Source of the DNA: Chara braunii
Lineage: Eukaryota; Streptophyta; Charophyceae; Charales; Characeae
Assembly: GCA_003427395.1 (NCBI GenBank)
Contig: BFEA01000001.1
Location: 9,623,583-9,687,574 of the forward strand
Length of the DNA: 63,992 bases
Reading direction: 5' to 3'
The stretch's first letter is position 1; each line of letters opens with the position of its first letter. The notes under the pieces were generated by a model. It saw nothing but the letters and a program-made list of their open reading frames with translations, ran no database searches and was not told the origin of the DNA. Both the position numbers and the translations under genes were made by a program. Of the stretch, positions 1-11,730 are shown in pieces.

Positions 1-86
<86 letters not shown>
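1..86. repeat. (GA)n microsatellite
   Basis: Almost pure GA dinucleotides from the first base, with one AT interruption near position 66. The tract probably continues beyond the left edge of the window. Confidence 0.97.
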
Positions 87-460
87 CTCAGAGAGAGAAG
101 GGGGGCGTGGACAAACAGTGCGAAATATGCGGATGCATCTGGCGCAGTCGATGAACCCATTCATTCGACCTGCAAATATTGAATGTAACGGGAGCACTAT
201 CTGTAGCAGATGCCGAGATGCATTATGAAATTAATGTGTGTGTGTGAGAGTGAGAGAGAGAGAGAGGGAGAGAGAGAGGGCGTCCACAAACAGTGTGGAT
301 GCATTTGGCGCAGTCGAACGACCACATTCGGCCTGCAAATCTTGAATGTATCCAGACCATTTACAGCGCCAGATGCATTACGAAAGTAATAAATGTATGT
401 GTGTGTGTGTGTGTGTCTATGTGTGTGTGTGTTTGTGTGTGTGTGAGAGAGAGTGAGAGA
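87..460. repeat. Tandem duplication (166-bp period) with embedded GA/GT tracts
   Basis: Two diverged copies of a unit containing the string cgcagtcg (positions 143 and 309) follow each other. Each unit ends in a GT tract and a GA tract. The period measured from the shared string is 166 bp. Short ORFs through here are translations of simple sequence and are not genes. Confidence 0.8.
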
Positions 461-783
461 GAGAGAGTCCTTTCCTGTGGTGGTGCTTCCTCCATTCCCC
501 ACCCCTCCTCCCGTTCTCCCCGTCGACCATCACCCCGCTGGTGCTCCGCTGTGCGCGAGGAGCAAGTATGCACGCTCGCGGCACAAACCTTCTCTCCACA
601 AATAGTTAACAGGTACCCTCACTTTTCACCCCTAGGGTAAGAAGTGCACTCTATAGATTGGTGTAAAGTATGGTTAAAATGACCCTTTGGTTTTCTTATA
701 AATGAGGGTGAAAATTGGGGGGTCGGCTAACCTTCTCTCGCTCGCAGCAACTGGAGCGTAGGTATACTCAACCCCTTTCCACA

Positions 784-784
<1 letters not shown>
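461..784. other. No recognisable feature
   Basis: A CT-rich flank of the microsatellite followed by ordinary sequence. I see no coding signal or known repeat here. Confidence 0.5.
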
Positions 785-828
<44 letters not shown>

Positions 829-838
829 ACACACACAG
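785..838. repeat. (CA)n microsatellite
   Basis: About 25 CA dinucleotides with one TA interruption. Confidence 0.95.
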
Positions 839-1199
839 GCAGAGAGATGGCGGGATAAAATCATCTGCATCCTGACAGTGGGATGGCATGGCCCGTCCGT
901 GGACACAAGCCTGGTACCGGCCTACCGGGCCACATTTCTCTTACATTGCAGAAGACAGTCTGCGAAGTGTGGGTCAGTACCGGTCTACGGAGGCACGTTC
1001 AGGACTGTTCCACAGGGCCCCCCGGGGCAGACCCCACCAGATGGCTAACTCAATTGCAATCTCAAAGTCTGCGGACGGACACTTTTGCAAGACCGAGTTT
1101 GAACTACATTTCAAACTCGGGCCCTACCTCGATTGCAAAAACCGTGTTTGTTATGCAATTTTAAACTGCTTTTGTGATTGCCGCGTAGTTACCCCCTGA
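839..1199. other. No recognisable gene
   Basis: Two overlapping reading frames of about 100 codons cross this stretch, but neither resembles a protein I know. I see nothing else in it. Confidence 0.4.
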
Positions 1200-1673
1200 G
1201 TGTAAGAGGGAAAGGTGTTGGATTTCAGGAACCCAAAGGATGGGCTTGTAAGACTTGTTTACCTCTTATATCCTTCAAAGGAGGGTGCTCTTTCAACGTA
1301 AGCGTAATAAATGTTGCCCTTAAATTTATTTATTTTTAAATGTTGCTCTGGGTTGACGGTTTTGTCATGTTGTTTATGGGACACCGGCCACGCTTCCCAG
1401 CAGGTGCAGTTCCTACCAATAGTACACATCTAGATGTGTATAAGAGACAGGTGTAAGAGGGAAAGGTGTTGGATTTCAGGAACCCAAAGGATGGGCTTGT
1501 AAGACTTGTTTACCTCTTATATCCTTCAAAGGAGGGTGCTCTTTCAACGTAAGCGTAATAAATGTTGCCCTTAAATTTATTTATTTTTAAATGTTGCTCT
1601 GGGTTGACGGTTTTGTCATGTTGTTTATGGGACACCGGCCACGCTTCCCAGCAGGTGCAGTTCCTACCAATAG
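1200..1673. other. Exact 223-bp duplication joined by a Tn5 mosaic-end adapter (assembly artefact)
   Basis: Positions 1200-1422 and 1451-1673 appear identical over 223 bp. The 28 bases between them comprise a 9-bp inverted partial adapter (1423-1431) and the complete 19-bp Tn5 mosaic end used in tagmentation libraries (1432-1450, AGATGTGTATAAGAGACAG). The simplest reading is a chimeric or read-through library molecule carried into the assembly, so the second copy is probably not real genomic DNA. The end of each copy resembles the LINE 3' UTR module found elsewhere in the window. Confidence 0.93.
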
Positions 1674-1800
1674 ATGACACAAATCTTGAAGAGGAGGCTC
1701 ACATCGAGGTGGTGCTTGTATCACCATCTTAATTTGAACTCCTTGTCGAGGTGTTAAAAAAAAAGACAAACTTGAAGAAAATGAATTACAGTCTGTCAAT

Positions 1801-1872
1801 CTTTTTTTTTTTTTTTTAACTCCATCTACTGGTGGGGAGCTGCACCTGTTGGAAACTGGGTCCAACGTCCCT
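1801..1872 (-). repeat. LINE 3' UTR module and poly(A) of LINE A
   Basis: On the minus strand this reads as a variant of the module seen at 28681, 38796 and 50366 (a GGGACGCTGGACCC-like start and a CTCCCCACCA core) and ends directly in poly(A). It marks the 3' terminus of LINE A. Confidence 0.85.
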
Positions 1873-2281
1873 TGAGTACATGAATGATATGAATAACCAT
1901 AGAGTTTGATAAAAATGTGCCTCTTCACCCCATTAGGGCGCCAAATCGAAATAACAACAGTCTAATATTATTATCTCCCTAATTACCAATCCTTATTTAC
2001 AGGAAATATAGGAAACATAAGTTTCTCCATCCATTCAACTAGGTACACTTTTTTCAAGCCATTCAACTAGTCTCGGATTCATTCATAACCAAACCAGGCC
2101 CTTGGGACCATACTTAACGCCAAGGGGGGAAAGGGGTCTAAAAAATCCGATACGGGTCGTAAAGGAACTTTTGGGTCGACCATAGTCCAAGCAAGACGAT
2201 AATCCTAACTCAGTTCTTCCTCTTCACCTCTCCTTTCCTCTTCCCATTTAACCTTCCCCAACTTTCCCCCATGGGTTTCCC

Positions 2282-2790
2282 CTAGCCAACATTGGTTAAA
2301 TCGTTGAATATGTTGAAAATTTTCTTTTCGTGAGAAAAAAAAAATATTTTTTTCTTATGCTGCTCCCATTTCATTATAATGTTAGTTTGTATTTGTTGTT
2401 TAATTGTGTCAATGAATTCTGGTTTATCTAGACAATTTCCTTTCACTTCATACGTACATCTACTCAACCATATGACCCATAGTACCGCTTCCCTACCCAG
2501 GTTGTACAACTTTTGTGAAAACTCATTAATAAAATATGGGGATCAGGTTTCAAGAAGAAGGGTTCGCCAATCCCATGACCACTTATTTTTTTTTATCAAG
2601 AATATATGAGATATGGTCCCACCACCTCCAGAGCCAAATGGCCCCAAAACACTTGAGAAAGATATGCTTAATTGTCTCAGGAATTCACTTGGATGGAAAC
2701 GTTGGCCTACAAAATTTACACCAGGGAAATGTTTTTCCTCTTTGTTCCCATGTCGACCTGTCAATAAACCAGCCATTCATAGGTAGGCAC
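2282..2790 (-). pseudogene. LINE A ORF2 C-terminal region (broken)
   Basis: The minus-strand frame 2509-2282 has residues such as LGREAVLWVIWLSRCTYEV, matching the end of LINE B ORF2 near 37780 (SLGRRTILWTIWWRRCTLEL). Upstream fragments near 2776-2543 carry an ETIKHIF-like segment, equivalent to the E-x2-H part of the C-terminal CCHC motif typical of plant LINE ORF2 proteins. The fragments lie in different frames with stops between them, so this is not functional. Confidence 0.8.
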
Positions 2791-3209
2791 CGATGCTCTA
2801 TTTATCATTGTAGTGAAACCACTTTTCCAAGTTTAACTTTGATCTTACAAAATCATTTTACCATTCTTAAGATTTTTTTATTAACATTAAGATGCTTCAT
2901 CCATCATTTTTCTACCTTGTATTTTAAATAAACCATAGGATGAAGCATCTCGTAAGCGGACTTCATTGACAACATGTGAAAAAGCACAAGGTTATGTTCT
3001 TCTTTTCCTACTTCCCTTAGACCACTTCCAATTAGCAAGATCAAGGGTCAAATGACTTATGGGTGTCTTAGGTTTAAGGATTATTCATATATTTTTGTGC
3101 CTAAATACTCTGATCCTGCAAACCTGATATTTTGTTACCCTCCTTATACTATCATGGTCCTTGATTATAACTATGTGATCATTATCTATTTCATATGTGA
3201 TCATTATCT

Positions 3210-3724
3210 GTGTTAGTCCCCGGGGGGCCCGACTGGGGGAAGGTCGCCCGGGTACCCTCCCGGGGGGCCCGGACCGAGCAGGGCCCGAGCAGGGTCCCGG
3301 ACGATCCTAGCGCATAATATTAAAAAAAAAAAAAAAAAAAATCAAGAAAATTGGGAAAACAAAAATATTGTGTAAAAGTGCAACTTGAATACAAACGACT
3401 TTTGGCTCAGGGCCAACTTGAAATTCCTTGTTGATTACCAGATAAAAATAAATGAGAAAATATGAGTCCCAAAAAACTCCAAATGGACCCTTTTGAGCCC
3501 TTTAGTCACTGTTTATACCCCCCAACCCCCCCTTGGATGACCCATCATCAAAACCGAAGTTAAGACCGAATTCAGACTGCTTGGGCCAAGCGCAGTCCTG
3601 ACCTGAAGTCTTTTTTTTGGGGGGGGGGATCCTTGCCTTTTTTTTTACCCATCTGGTTTTGTCGGGCAACCTCCCCTCTGGCCAACTGGTCCGGGCGTGC
3701 CTGGCCGGGCGACGACCCAACATA
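3210..3724. mobile_element. Insertion within LINE A, flanked by direct repeats
   Basis: About 515 bp that does not align with the LINE interrupts LINE A. The 11-bp sequence gatcattatct is present on both sides (3199-3209 and 3725-3735). The insert begins near TGTTAG (3211) and ends near CCCAACA (3716-3722), so its termini are TGTT and AACA, as in a solo LTR. It also has an internal A19 run at 3323-3341 and GC-rich ends. An LTR would give a shorter target duplication, so a retroposon is also possible. The family is unknown to me. Confidence 0.6.
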
Positions 3725-4559
3725 GATCATTATCTATTTCATAAATAGTGAGGAGGACCTCCCCATTTTTCAAAACTTTAGCAATACTACCTATAATATT
3801 AGAGTGATCTTTCATAGCAACCCAATCACTTTCCAATAACTTAGGTTCTTTTTTTTAAATCCTTACCCAATCCAAAGGTATTAAGTCTATCAAATTTTTT
3901 AAAGCTCTCTCAGAATTATGACAATACCTAAGGTGGGTCTGTAACTGTGAAGGGGTAATCCTTTCTATTTTTTCACTGTTCCATATGTTATTTATCCTAA
4001 CAATACAATTTTTAACCCACCCCCTCTAGAGGGAATCTATACATGAAGGGCACATCCCTAGGGATATTTGAGAAAACAATTATCAAAGAGTGGTTGTTGA
4101 TATACCTCCTCACATTTGTGAAGAGGGCTTCGGTTTGTTAGTGACAATATCCTTCATGTTTTGATGAGGTTAGTAAAAAAAAAATTGTTTTGTAAATTCA
4201 TTCTTGCCGCCCTCCTATTTGATACACATTAGTCTAACGGTTCGTTCACCGCTCCTCTTGGAAGGGGCCAAAACCTATTCTTTAGCCACGTCATAGGATC
4301 TATGTTGTCAGATGTTATCGGGGTCAGACGTCTGATTGACTCTCATGCCAACATGCGCCAAGGGGTTCGAGGATTAAAGAGTATGTGTTTAATCCATCGA
4401 ATTGATAAGACCATAGTCTATAAAGAATGATCAATGATGTCCAACCTTCCTCTAGACTTAGGTTGTATCACTGATTGCCACGCTACCCTACTAATCACCC
4501 TATTAAACTCATGATTCCCTCTCCATAGAAAAACTGATAATTGATATTGTTGAGGCTTT

Positions 4560-6735
4560 ATTTTTTTTAAATCCAACGCCCATATTACTGATTTGTATCA
4601 GATTATGGCTAAAACCACATTATTAATCACCAGAGTGCGACCAAAGAAAGAGGTATGTTTATCCTTCATAAACTTCAACTTAGCATACACATGTTTGATT
4701 ATACACCCATTGTTAGCTGAGGATTTTTCTGCCACAGACAGGGAGATACCCAATACCCTAATAGGAGTGTCAAAAGATAAACATTTTACGTGAGAAAGTT
4801 CAAGAGATTTTCTCTTTGGTGACAAATCCACCAACCCAGAGTCTTGTTACCCCAATTCATCCTCATATCAGACTGTCTACAAAATTTATCCATCATACTG
4901 CTTATTGTTTTTAAATCATTTTTTGATACTATTACCATAAGAGACATATCATCGACAAAAAACAAACAAGAATGACATCCTTTGTAATAGATGACACTCT
5001 AATGTTTTTAATGTCTTTGAGTTTTCTGAGGTTAACTGCTAATGTCTCCGTGATTATGACAAAAAAGAAAGGGGGCAATTGAGTCTCCCTGCCTTACTGA
5101 TCTTTGAAAGGAGATAGGGGAGACTATATTACCATTTATCATTATCTTGATTATAACATTCCTATACAGTATCATTTTCACCCACCTTCTAAAACTTTGA
5201 CCGAAATTAAAATTTATTGCTTCTAAATTATTTTTGGATGCTATTACCATAAAAGACATATTATAAAAAACAAACAAGAATGACATCCTTTGGAATAAAT
5301 GACACTTGAATTCTTTTAATGTCTTTGAGTTGTCGGAGGTTAGCTGCTAAGGTCTCCATGATTATGACAAAAAAGAAAGGGGGCAATTGAGTCTCCCTGC
5401 CTTACATATCTTTGTAAGGAGAAAGGGAAGACTATACTACCATTTACCATCACCCTCATTATAGCATTCCTATACATTATTTTCACCCACCTTCTAAAAC
5501 TTGGATCGGAATTAAAATTTTATAGATGTCTATCTAGAAATAACCAGTCTAAATGGTCGTAAACTTTCTCAAAATCTATAAATATGGAGACTGTATTTTG
5601 TTTAGAATGACGTGATAACATAATCAACTTATTTATTAACATGACTTTATTTTGAGTATTCCTTCTTATAATAAACCGATTCAAGTTGGATGAATAAACC
5701 CATTCAAGCTGGATTAATATTTTTTGCAATGACCTTGGTTAGTCTATTGGCTAAAGCCATCGTCATCAGTTTATATACCACAGTCAAGAGGGTAACAAGG
5801 TGATAGTGAAGAATGTTAGTTTTATATGTTTTTTTTTATAAAGAAGAGTGAATACCCTTTGAGGGCCTTAACCCACAAATTATCCCATTTGTCATGAAAT
5901 CCAAACGGCACGATAGAAATCCATAAGGTCTTGTGAGAGAAAATTATATAAGACTTTCCAAACTTCCTTGGGGAAACTATCAATGCTTGAGGTTTTCTTT
6001 TCTTCCATGAACATTAAAGTTGTTCATATTTTCTCTTTTGAAACGAACATTTATAACTCATTTTCTTGTTCTTCATGTAATGTTTTAGTCAAAGGTGTAA
6101 GAAAATCTTATATTTCTTGAATTCTCTGATTCTCAGGGATACTTTTAGTCTTCGACTTAAGAAGTTAATTGAAGAATTTCTTGCTATTTTTGTACGTAAC
6201 GTTGTGGACGTGATTATTGGATCATTCCTATGGAAAATATCTTTTAGGGCTTCAATAACTGTACAATCAGAGTTTATTCTTGGCATAAAAAAAAACATTG
6301 CATTCATTTCCCATTCCATTTGGTGTTTCCTCATCTTACCTCTAATCATTATTTTTTGCCACTTATATTTCATTTGCGTCAGCAACTGATCTTCCAATTT
6401 TCAAATTTCTTGAGCTAGGGGTTCTAAATTTCTCATTTCTTTGGATTCCTTCCCCGGTTGTTGGAGTGATTGAATTATTTGAAGCAATAGTGGTTCTTTA
6501 AAGTGTCTTTGTGAGACAAAGGATTTATAATATTTATTGCATTTACGACCTAGAAACGTTAGGCCGTTGTTGAACCACTTTATGTCATATTGGATTAGGT
6601 CCTGTTGGCTACGCCAGAAGGTCCACACATCCTTGAGATAATATATAAAGTTATCAATTTTTAAATGAGAGATATTAAGTTTATAAAAATCTACGTTGAT
6701 CTTGTTTTTTTCTGAAAGAGAGAACTGCAACACAC
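4560..6735 (-). pseudogene. LINE A reverse transcriptase (broken)
   Basis: The order on the minus strand is a pre-RT block (6733-6401, with WFNNGLTFLGRKCNKYYK like LINE B), a block at 6397-6089 containing KWQKIMIRGKMRK, the RT motif IFIDFEKVYDHLDW (near 5560), FRRWV and SVRQGDSIAPFLF (5286-5032), an FVDD box in the 4915-5225 copy, and the post-RT motif LRVLGISL to RTLVINNVVLA (4834-4598). The frames are interrupted repeatedly. The core RT segment is duplicated in tandem. The product would have been the nicking and reverse-transcribing ORF2 protein of an L1-type LINE, but this copy cannot encode it. Confidence 0.88.
4915..5520 (-). repeat. Tandem duplication (about 300 bp) inside LINE A RT
   Basis: Positions 4915-5225 and 5226-5520 are diverged direct repeats. 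They share gacaaaaaagaaagggggca and ccaccttctaaaactt in the same order. Both cover the segment from RQGD to the catalytic FADD box. The 4915 copy still reads FVDD; the 5226 copy has lost the aspartates. Confidence 0.88.
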
Positions 6736-6839
6736 ATTCTATGATCTAGTATTGGAAAAACACTTCGTGGAAAGATCGCAATAAATTGTAATGCCCCCTG
6801 TAATGCTTCATACATTAGAATGAAATCAATACGAGATTT

Positions 6840-7400
6840 TTAACCCGGACTAAATTGACTTTTCCTGAAACAGGAAAACGATCGCTGTGTCGGGTTGAGT
6901 CGTCTATAGTAGGAATCAAAGAGGTTGAGAGACTGACAAAGATTATTCACTATTATCTCATATGACTCAATATATGCATGACATGGAGATGAGATGTGCC
7001 ATCGATAAAAATGTCGATTCGGGGCTACATTGAAATCCCCAACCACCATGACCAAGATTCCTTGTGAAAGATAAGGAAGAGAGGACTCAAAAAAAAATTG
7101 TCTTTCACTAACATTATTAGGTCCACATATACATAAGATATATACCACCTCCAACTGGGGCATTACTAGTACAAAAGTTAATTTTCTTTCCTCCTTGTCT
7201 ACTTCCGTATAAATGGGATCCACCCTGAAATTTTAGGGAGTCCAAATGGTCACCCCCCTACTACCAGGCCTCGATGAATGGGCTCTGAAGGCTTTGTGTG
7301 GCCATATTACCTTGTGTGTATGGTGATGGACATCCGTATTCATTAGATGGGTTTCCTCAACAACGATTTCGTAAAAACGAACATTTTATATTTTTTGAAT
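6840..7400 (-). pseudogene. LINE A APE-type endonuclease (partial)
   Basis: The minus-strand frame 7223-6840 contains VVGDFNVAP, the GDFN motif of LINE apurinic-like endonucleases, and RSFSCFR, where LINE B has RTFSCIR. Just upstream, to about 7400, another frame carries EETHLMN and IWPHKAFRAHSSRPGSRG, matching the LINE B endonuclease N-terminus. The C-terminal catalytic histidine part is missing or frameshifted. Confidence 0.85.
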
Positions 7401-10400
7401 GAAATGAAAATGGTCATTTTCACCATGATTTTCGTGACTTTTGATATTTTGTTAACTCAATTTTTTAAGGTACCCCACTTTTAATTGTATTTTGTGATCC
7501 TGTTGACAACAAATTTTACATTGCTTTCCCACAAAATTCGGGGGGTGTTACAATTTCATTGCCACTATGTGAAGCTACAAGTGTCTTTATGATGAATTTT
7601 ATTATACTTTTCAAGCACATTGATTAATATTTACTATCTTTCACAATATAAAATCACAAAATTGTCGTTTTTTTTTCTTCTTCCGGCTAATGCATTTAGT
7701 TTAAAGAAACATATTGCATATCATACTCTAAAGCACATATGATTGTCAATACATATGTGGGGTGTTACAATTTCATTACCATACTCGTTAACACACATGT
7801 ATTTAATTTTTACCGATGTATTATGTTGTCCCCGAAAATACAATCTCCTTTGCCCCCTGCCTTCCTGCCCCGCGGCGTGTTTGTCTGAATGTTACATTTA
7901 CAAAGTATCATTTGAAAATAAGGGGTGGACATTTGAAATTTAAATTATGTTTAAACAACAATGTTATTTGTATTTTTTTTTTTTTAACTTGTTTACATAG
8001 AGAGGATACCTCAGTGTCCTCGTTAGCTCTCTCTCCCTCTTTCTCTCAAAACTATCTCGAAGCTCTCTTTATGAACGTCTACAAAAGCTAGAGATATATG
8101 ATACATGGTCTATACTACCAAAAATACAAAATCATTTGCTGAAAAATGATGGTGAATATGTAACTACCTAAAAAAATCTGCCCTGTCAATAAGGAAAAAA
8201 TACTAATTAGTTAATGATAAAAATAAAAACGCCTACTCCAACTTCAATGCACGAAAAACTCCGTGGCAAGTAAATTTCACTACCTTCATAACGACGACTA
8301 ATTAACAATCTTCTGTCAAAAGGTGCAACAACGTCGTAAGTGAATGAGGTTGTTGTGTTGCCCATTTGCTCGGCGGAGTACACTGTCCATGAGGTTGAAG
8401 TTGGTTGTTAGTTTTGTTTTCTTGTATTTCCGGTGAACCCTAACGCGTCTTGCTCTTTTATGATGACTCGCGATATCTCGACTGTGATGGCACTTCTTCG
8501 AGCAACAAAGTCCAACACTACTTCCCATGCGTCGATACAATAATGTTTGACGTGCTACTTGTAAGCTCGCATCACAAATTTTCATCGTCCTTTCACGGTA
8601 TCTTGTGTCTCTATATCTGTGTTGCATATACTGTCAACCGTTGATGATAACTTACAACAGCACATGCAACGATTGCGCTGCATTTGTGTATCACCCTGAC
8701 ATACACAAGCCTATAACCGTATAATACTTGTTTGTACGCCGTGATTCCTTCGTTCCTAACAGTACTGTTGTGGTCGCATACCTTCACGAAACTGTAAATT
8801 TATCTTCTTACAGTGCGACGATATAAGTTCAATGACGGTTCGTTATAGGCAAAATCCCACGTGATAAGGCCAATGGTGTTACAATACATTTGTAGTCGCT
8901 TGGATGTCGAGTCCGCTCATTTTATCGACGTTTCCCACTTTTCTTGTCGTCTCTGCCTCAACATCCATTCTGGGTCCATACTGTAGGGGGGGGGGGGGGG
9001 GGGGGGGAACATAAACATCACAATTAGGGATGAAATATGTAACAGAACACACCGCTTGCATAAGTGGTGTGAGTCATTGTCATTCCTCACATCCATATGC
9101 GGGTCATTAGCGAGTGATTAGTAAGGTTGAGAAACGCCAGTCAATGCGGACATTGAAACAAAAGGGACTGCAAGTTGTGTTAGTTTTCTTCAGTTTCTGT
9201 CTTTTTCCGTCTTCGTTGTGGCTTGAGATCGAAGTCGTCGCGATCCTCGACCTTTTGATGAAGCGCAACATTGCGTCTTTGATTTCGTTGCATAGATGTT
9301 TGACATGCATCAACGCCGCCCTTTGCATGTTGTTTTTTTCATCCGTTGACGACACCTTTGTTCGTTCAATCCATGTCGCGCACCGTGTCAGGCCACCGTT
9401 TGAACAAAACGCGACCCATATCACTGATCCGTGATGCCCATTCTCCTCCCACATCTGAACAAACCTCAACCCGTAGAACGCTTTGGTCCATTTGTTAGTG
9501 CGTTGCCTTTCGTAGTTTGCATCAGGCCCAATCGCCTTGGCGAACTAGTAAGCTTTTAGTCGCCCCTCGCCGTACCACAACTCAAGCGAGGGCTCTAATG
9601 CCGACCAGTTGACCGACACCACACTGATAACCCTCGTTTGAGTTATTGTTTTCCATGAGAGGAGGTCTTCCCATTCTACCGGTGTCCCCCGTTTCTCATT
9701 GTGCTTCCCCTCCGACGATGCAAACATTCTAAACACAACGAAAAAAAGAGAAAAATGTAATCCAATCGAACAACTAGTGATATGCTCTATGTTGTTCGTA
9801 TTGAACAAGTGATCCCCACTTAGACTCTCCATCATCACGTCTACACATATGTGTCTAAAGCAGATCTCATATCTTGCGTTGATGCAGTTATCTTGTTAGG
9901 AACGGCCAACGATAGTTATGCATTGAGAGCCTCTCGCTTATGGATCCACAGACCTGTCTCAGAGCGTTTATTGTTGGGCCATGCCCACACAACGGCGTCG
10001 AGGTCCCACCACCCGTCGTCAGATTCAGTTTACCCATGTGTCTGCATACAACTTTGCTAAGTCACGCTCCCTTTCGCAAGGTGTCCAGTACTTTACGTGG
10101 ATGCGATTATCATCCCGCTCCATAACGTGTTCAATCGAGAATGTGCAGTCGCGTGAGCGAAAAACGAGAAAGTTATTGATGTCGACGAACTCATGCGGAT
10201 CGAATTCTGGTTTTGCAAGGTTTCCTCGTCGACGAGTCGAGAACTTGCAACACAACTGATGGAAAATCTTGGTTATCCGACATTGGTGCAGGCCAGAAGA
10301 CACTTTTAAGGGGCACTGTACCGCTCTCTGCTTCCGATTTGTGTTCGAATTCCTTGAGATGGCCGGTCCATATTTCATCGGCCTTGTGTTCGTCTTGCGT

Positions 10401-10479
10401 TTCCCATTGGATTTGCAAAATCCCACGATTTATGAAGAACATGCACCCCGACCATTCCGTTGACAAAATCGTCTGCCTG
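7401..10479. other. Unassigned AT-rich stretch
   Basis: Minus-strand open frames of 60-130 codons (for example 9469-9107 and 10426-10025) are present. They do not match a family I can name. They could be decayed flanks of the DUF7869-type element to the right. A run of 22 G sits at 8986-9007. I see no RNA gene or LTR. Confidence 0.4.
8986..9007 (+). repeat. Poly(G) tract, 22 nt
   Basis: Uninterrupted G run. It could form a quadruplex, but homopolymers of this length are also prone to sequencing error. Confidence 0.9.
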
Positions 10480-11730
10480 CGGGTTAGGCGACTTGCAGAA
10501 AGACTGAAAACTGATTGCGGTCCGGTCCACAGTTGTCTACCTCTCTTTTAAACCAATACACAGGGTCAGTTTCGGCTTCCCACTTTTTCTTTGTGCAAAA
10601 CTCTTTGTACAACATAGTGGGGTTGTCCCCATCCATGTAAAATCGGAAGAGGTACGACGTGACATGCCCCTTGATGTTGTGATCGATGAACGGGTGTGTG
10701 GCGGTTTTCCATCAGCCAGTTCGGTGAGGAATGTGCAATCGACATCCTCTTCGGATGATGCTTTGAGGACATTGAAAAACTCGTCCATTGTATAGGCATC
10801 GCAGCTGCTCAGTTTTTTCACCAACAAGTTGAACTTTGCGTCTATGTCTGTGTGTGTGTGCCCCACTATCATGAACCCCATTTCGACGACCTCAAAGATA
10901 CTGAATTTGACAAGCATGGCCACGAAGGCCAACACATATTTGTTTTTGTTTTGCCCTCCAAAATTGTCTGCCTGTACCCGCAACTTCGGCGAGAGCGCGC
11001 CTTTGCGCACCTGAATATCTCTCAACACTTTGGCAATGGACGTGATGACTAAGTTTCATCTGTGCGACAAGTACGAGAACCATATGTGAACAAAGAGTGG
11101 TGGTGCCCTACGGTGAACTATTATCCCAGTGAGGTTCATTTCATCATCGTGTTATTCGACATTTCTTTGGACAGTTGTCTCCTCGATGCATGGGGAAACG
11201 TTGTTTTCACTTGATCCATACCATCAATGATGATACACATGTTTTTAGTTTTCTTACACTCGGACTCAGCCAAACTGTGACACACATAGGGTGCAATTGC
11301 ACTATCGGTTTTACGGTCGGCCTACGCTCCACTAACGAAATGAAGTTCTAGAGTTTCACTATCCACCACTTTCACTTATCTTTTCCTTTGAGAACATGGT
11401 AGTCACATTTACACTTCATCACATCTTGTACTTTAAGTTAAAAAAAACATTGGTATATCTTGCAACACGTTTTCAAGAGGACGGCCTCGCATTTGTCCAC
11501 ACTGCATCTACGCTCGAATGTGGAGGTGGATGTTGAAGCACCTTTTTTCTGAGTCTGAATGTGTATTTTTTTTTTCTTCTCCACCGTGCAACATAGACAA
11601 GGTGGAAACCTCGGTGTCTTCTCCGACGGGCAAGTCGATGTCGGATGAATGAGCAACCTCACCCCCATCCCCAACATTATCGTCACGTGATGGCGATGAT
11701 AGAATGTTCATGGGACATCTCAATTATCTG
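10480..11730 (-). pseudogene. DUF7869-type presumed transposase relative (broken)
   Basis: On the minus strand the order is a Cys-rich N-terminal segment (SVDKCEAVLLKTCCKIYQ near 11510-11450), IIDGMDQVKTTFPHA (11239-11195), then an open frame of 163 codons (11028-10537) with QADNFGGQNKNKYVLAF and GHTHTDID (10863-10840). The combination IIDGMDQ-KT, DN-x2-GQNKN-x-Y and GHTH-x-DID is what I know from DUF7869 proteins, a family spread across eukaryotes in multi-copy, transposon-like genes with acidic residues placed like a DDE nuclease. A nuclease role is inference. Frames shift around 11030-11200 and again near 10640, so it is inactive. I did not find terminal repeats. Confidence 0.75.

Larger units (their letters stand above)
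1801..7400 (-). mobile_element. LINE A: old L1-type LINE, 5' truncated
   Basis: Reading the minus strand, the order is endonuclease remnant (7400-6840), pre-RT region, RT (to about 4560), post-RT region, a C-terminal zinc-knuckle region (2790-2282), a 3' UTR module and a poly(A) tail (seen as T at 1801-1817). Every part aligns by eye with LINE B at 28996-38940. No ORF1 is visible, so the copy appears to begin in the endonuclease. Many stops and frameshifts and a strong AT bias show it is ancient. It contains a later insertion at 3210-3724 and an internal duplication at 4915-5520. Confidence 0.88.

Noticed and set aside
197-640. Several overlapping frames of 60-115 codons on both strands
   Set aside because: They are translations of GA/GT microsatellite DNA (runs of His-Thr, Cys-Val and Ser-Leu) with no protein character.
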